From contig JAEXHA010000142.1 of assembly GCA_023450335.1 (NCBI GenBank), positions 1-32,810 on the forward strand: a stretch of 32,810 bases of DNA, given 5' to 3'. This stretch comes from Actinomycetes bacterium. GTDB taxonomy: Bacteria; Actinomycetota; Actinomycetes; Actinomycetales; Microbacteriaceae. A program made the position numbers and the translations under genes. Every line of letters begins with the position of its first letter. Within the stretch, counting starts at the first letter, position 1. The notes under the pieces were generated by a model that was not told where the DNA came from, made no database searches, and saw only the letters and a program-made list of their open reading frames with translations. Below are positions 30,495 to 32,810 of this stretch, piece after piece.

Positions 30495-31692
30495 CCCGGG
30501 GCACGGGTTCGCCGCCCGGGTCACCCTGGGCCGGGTCTTCGCGCCGGTTCCCAGCGAGTTCCTGCTGCTGGCATCCACTGCGCTGCTGCTGACCGGGTTC
30601 GGCCTGGTGATGGTGCTGTCGGCGACGATGGCCACGTCGACCGCCGCCGGCGAGAGCCCGTTCGAGGTCGTCATCAAGCAGGCGATCTTCGCGATCCTCG
30701 GCATCCCGCTCATGTTCATCGCCAGCCGCTTCTCGATCACGTTCTGGAAGCGGATCTCGTGGATCGCGCTGCTGCTGGCCTTCGGTCTGCAGATGCTCGT
30801 GTTCACGCCGCTGGGTGACTCCAACGACGGCAACCGCAACTGGATCATCGTCGGCGGCTTCCAGATGCAGCCGTCGGAGTTCCTCAAGCTCGCCTTCGCG
30901 CTGTGGCTGGGGTACGTGCTGTTCCGCAAGCAGACGCTGTTGGGCTCGTGGAAGCACGTGTTCATCCCGGTCGTGCCGGTGGGAGCGCTCGTGATCGGCT
31001 CGGTCGTGGCAGGCAAGGACCTCGGCACCGCCATGATCCTCGTGCTGATCCTGCTGGGCGCCCTGTTCTTCTCCGGCGTCAAGCTGCGCATCTTCGTGCT
31101 GCCGCTCATCCTCGCCGTCGGCGCGGTCGCCTTCCTCGCCGTCACGAGCCCCAACCGCATGGCCCGCATCATGAGCTTCCTCAACGCGGACTGCCTCGCC
31201 GACTACGACGACGGCTGCTACCAGCCGCTGCACGGCATCTGGGGGCTGGCAGGCGGCGGCGTGTTCGGGCTGGGCCTGGGCAACTCGCGCGAGAAGTACT
31301 CATGGCTGCCGGCCGCCTCGCACGACTACATCTTCGCGATCGTCGGCGAAGAGCTCGGCCTCATCGGCTGCGCCGTCGTGCTCGCGCTGTTCACGCTGTT
31401 CGCCGTCGGCGCCTTCCACGTCATCCGCAAGACCCACGACCCGTTCATCCGTATCGTCGCCGGCGGCATCACCGTGTGGATCGTCGGCCAGGCGCTGATC
31501 AACATCGGCGTCGTGCTGCGGGTGTTCCCCGTGCTCGGTGTGCCGCTGCCGTTCATGTCGCAGGGTGGCACGTCGCTTCTGTCGGTGCTGCTGGCCTGCG
31601 GCGTGCTGCTGTCGCTGGCGCGCACGCTCCCGGCATCCACCCCGCCGGTGGCTCAGCGTCCGGCCGCGCGGCGGGTACCCTCGACTCGGTGA
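30454..31692 (+). CDS. ftsW: Septal peptidoglycan polymerase FtsW
   Basis: 412-residue SEDS glycosyltransferase with about ten transmembrane helices; polymerises lipid II at the septum with FtsI. Motifs: GFGLVMVLSATMA, GGFQMQPSEFLKLA, AGKDLGTAMIL, GLGLGNSREKYSWLPAASHDYIFAIVGEE (catalytic region), and VFPVLGVPLPFMSQGGTSLL. GTG 30454 was chosen because GGAAGGGGAG lies just upstream. This start lies 41 nt inside murD. Later in-frame start codons would remove part of the cytosolic N-terminus. Its stop overlaps murG by 4 nt. Confidence 0.95.
   Translation: MTTTPQTRPTTATDPGHGFAARVTLGRVFAPVPSEFLLLASTALLLTGFGLVMVLSATMATSTAAGESPFEVVIKQAIFAILGIPLMFIASRFSITFWKRISWIALLLAFGLQMLVFTPLGDSNDGNRNWIIVGGFQMQPSEFLKLAFALWLGYVLFRKQTLLGSWKHVFIPVVPVGALVIGSVVAGKDLGTAMILVLILLGALFFSGVKLRIFVLPLILAVGAVAFLAVTSPNRMARIMSFLNADCLADYDDGCYQPLHGIWGLAGGGVFGLGLGNSREKYSWLPAASHDYIFAIVGEELGLIGCAVVLALFTLFAVGAFHVIRKTHDPFIRIVAGGITVWIVGQALINIGVVLRVFPVLGVPLPFMSQGGTSLLSVLLACGVLLSLARTLPASTPPVAQRPAARRVPSTR
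31676..31681 (+). promoter_or_regulatory. Possible -10 of internal leaderless murG promoter
   Basis: TACCCT, 7 nt, then GTG 31689, inside the 3' end of ftsW. No Shine-Dalgarno is present before murG. The stretch 31672-31695 matches the copC start region at 20 of 24 positions. Alternatively murG is translated only by coupling to ftsW. Confidence 0.4.
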
Positions 31693-32765
31693 CCACCTAC
31701 CTGCTGGCCGGCGGCGGCACCGCCGGACATGTGAACCCCCTGCTCGCGGTGGCCGACGCGCTGACCGCCCGCGACGCCGAGGCCGGCGTGCTCGTGCTCG
31801 GCACGAAGGAGGGCCTCGAGGCGCGGCTCGTGCCCGAGCGCGGCTACGAACTGCTGATCGTCGACAAGGTGCCCTTTCCTCGCCGTCCGAACGGCGCCGC
31901 ACTGCGCTTCCCGGCCCGCTTCTCGCGCGCGATCGCCCAGGTGCGCGCGCACATCCGTGCCCACGGCGTCGACGTCGTCGTGGGTTTCGGCGGCTACGCC
32001 TCGGCGCCGGCCTACGTCGCGGCGCGGCGTGAGAAGATCCCGTTCGTCGTGCACGAGGCCAACGCCCGGCCGGGCCTGGCGAACATCCTGGGCGCGCGCA
32101 GCGGGGCACTGGCCGGCGTCGCGTTCGCCGGCACGCCGCTGAAGGGCGCGCGCGTGGTCGGAATGCCACTGCGGCGCGAGATCGTCGACCTCGACCGCGC
32201 CGCGCTGCGCGCCGAGGCGGCGACTTTCTTCGGTCTCGACCCGGCCCGCCCCGTGCTGCTCGTGTTCGGCGGGTCGCTGGGCGCCCGCCGCCTCAACGAG
32301 ACGCTCGCCGCCTCCTGGCGCGACGTCGTCGCGGCCGGCTGGCAGGTGCTGCACGCGACGGGCGAGCGCAACGAGGTCGCCGCCTCTACCGACCCCGCCT
32401 ACGTCGCGGTGCCCTACATCGACCGGATGGACCTCGCGTTCGCCCTCGCCGACGCGATCGTCTCGCGCGCCGGCTCGGCCACCGTCAGCGAGATCAGCGC
32501 CCTCGGGATCCCCGCCGTCTACGTGCCCTACGCCGTCGGCAACGGCGAGCAGGCCCTCAACGGCGCCTCCGCCGTCGCCGCGGGCGCCGCGCGTCTCATC
32601 CCCGATGCCGAGTTCACCCCCGAGCGCGTCCGCAGTGAGATCATGCCGCTGCTGGCCGACGACGCCGTGCTGGCGCGCATGCGCGAAGCCGCGGCATCCG
32701 TCGGCACCCGGACCGGCACCGAGAACGTCATCGCCTTGATCGACGAGGCCCTCGCACGCCGCTGA
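31689..32765 (+). CDS. murG: Lipid II-forming N-acetylglucosaminyltransferase MurG
   Basis: 358 residues, GT28 enzyme adding GlcNAc to lipid I on the inner membrane face. N-terminal LLAGGGTAGHVNPLLAVADAL, VVGFGGYASAPAYVAA, VVHEANARPGLANILGAR, then the donor domain with VFGGSLGARRLN and SRAGSATVSEISALGIPAVYVP. GTG start shares its TG with the ftsW TGA. The usual next gene murC would lie beyond the window; the last 45 bases (32766-32810) hold no feature I can support. Confidence 0.96.
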   Translation: MTTYLLAGGGTAGHVNPLLAVADALTARDAEAGVLVLGTKEGLEARLVPERGYELLIVDKVPFPRRPNGAALRFPARFSRAIAQVRAHIRAHGVDVVVGFGGYASAPAYVAARREKIPFVVHEANARPGLANILGARSGALAGVAFAGTPLKGARVVGMPLRREIVDLDRAALRAEAATFFGLDPARPVLLVFGGSLGARRLNETLAASWRDVVAAGWQVLHATGERNEVAASTDPAYVAVPYIDRMDLAFALADAIVSRAGSATVSEISALGIPAVYVPYAVGNGEQALNGASAVAAGAARLIPDAEFTPERVRSEIMPLLADDAVLARMREAAASVGTRTGTENVIALIDEALARR

Positions 32766-32810
32766 CCACGCCGTCGCACCGCTTCGCCGCGCCGCGCCAC
32801 CGCGCCGCTC

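Noticed and set aside
1..32810. Mobile element, prophage, toxin-antitoxin or CRISPR content
   Set aside because: No transposase, integrase, terminal repeats, spaced repeats or tRNA-linked attachment sites were seen; composition is even and all genes are core families.

Overview
The window is a high-GC (about 70 percent by eye) actinobacterial chromosome segment. Gene content, GTG/TTG starts, GTGA-type gene overlaps and protein sequences point to Microbacteriaceae, most likely Microbacterium or a close relative. This placement is inference from recognised families; no database search was possible. No phage, transposase, CRISPR array, tRNA or rRNA was seen. The window reads as a core-genome region, densely coding, with no gene-free stretch above 300 bases.

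Left part (1-11.5 kb): the 3' end of a CYTH-domain gene; convergent with it, lpdA (dihydrolipoamide dehydrogenase) downstream of a CopC-like copper protein gene; a divergent 18-cysteine copper-storage-like protein; and a small unknown protein with a CxC...C motif. Next come garA/odhI (FHA regulator of 2-oxoglutarate metabolism), the MerR regulator ftsR and a second MerR regulator, then a convergent ParA-like ATPase. Divergent from that is pyc (pyruvate carboxylase), followed by an EspI-like MinD/ParA ATPase and def (peptide deformylase).

Middle part (11.6-22.4 kb): fadD15-type acyl-CoA ligase, a ROK glucokinase, a PlsC-type acyltransferase, class II DAHP synthase (aroG), a PknL-position Ser/Thr kinase with four PASTA repeats, a four-LysM muramidase-like secreted protein, an Rv2175c-like DNA-binding protein, an idsA-type prenyl diphosphate synthase and a DUF3040 membrane protein closed by a textbook terminator.

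Right part (22.4-32.8 kb): the division and cell wall (dcw) cluster, mraZ-rsmH-ftsL-ftsI-murF-mraY-murD-ftsW-murG. Three GTGGAG-like MraZ boxes at exact 10-bp spacing precede mraZ. There is no murE between ftsI and murF. From fadD15 to murG the order follows Mycobacterium tuberculosis Rv2187-Rv2153c, from memory of that genome. The right half therefore joins isoprenoid/lipid-carrier supply (idsA), kinase signalling (PknL and its Rv2175c-type substrate), wall remodelling (LysM protein) and peptidoglycan precursor synthesis.

The most distinctive non-coding signal is a series of TAnnnT -10 hexamers lying 6-8 nt before the start codon, without a usual Shine-Dalgarno sequence. These predict leaderless mRNAs for copC, lpdA, the ParA-like gene, aroG, the kinase, the Rv2175c-like gene, idsA and murG.
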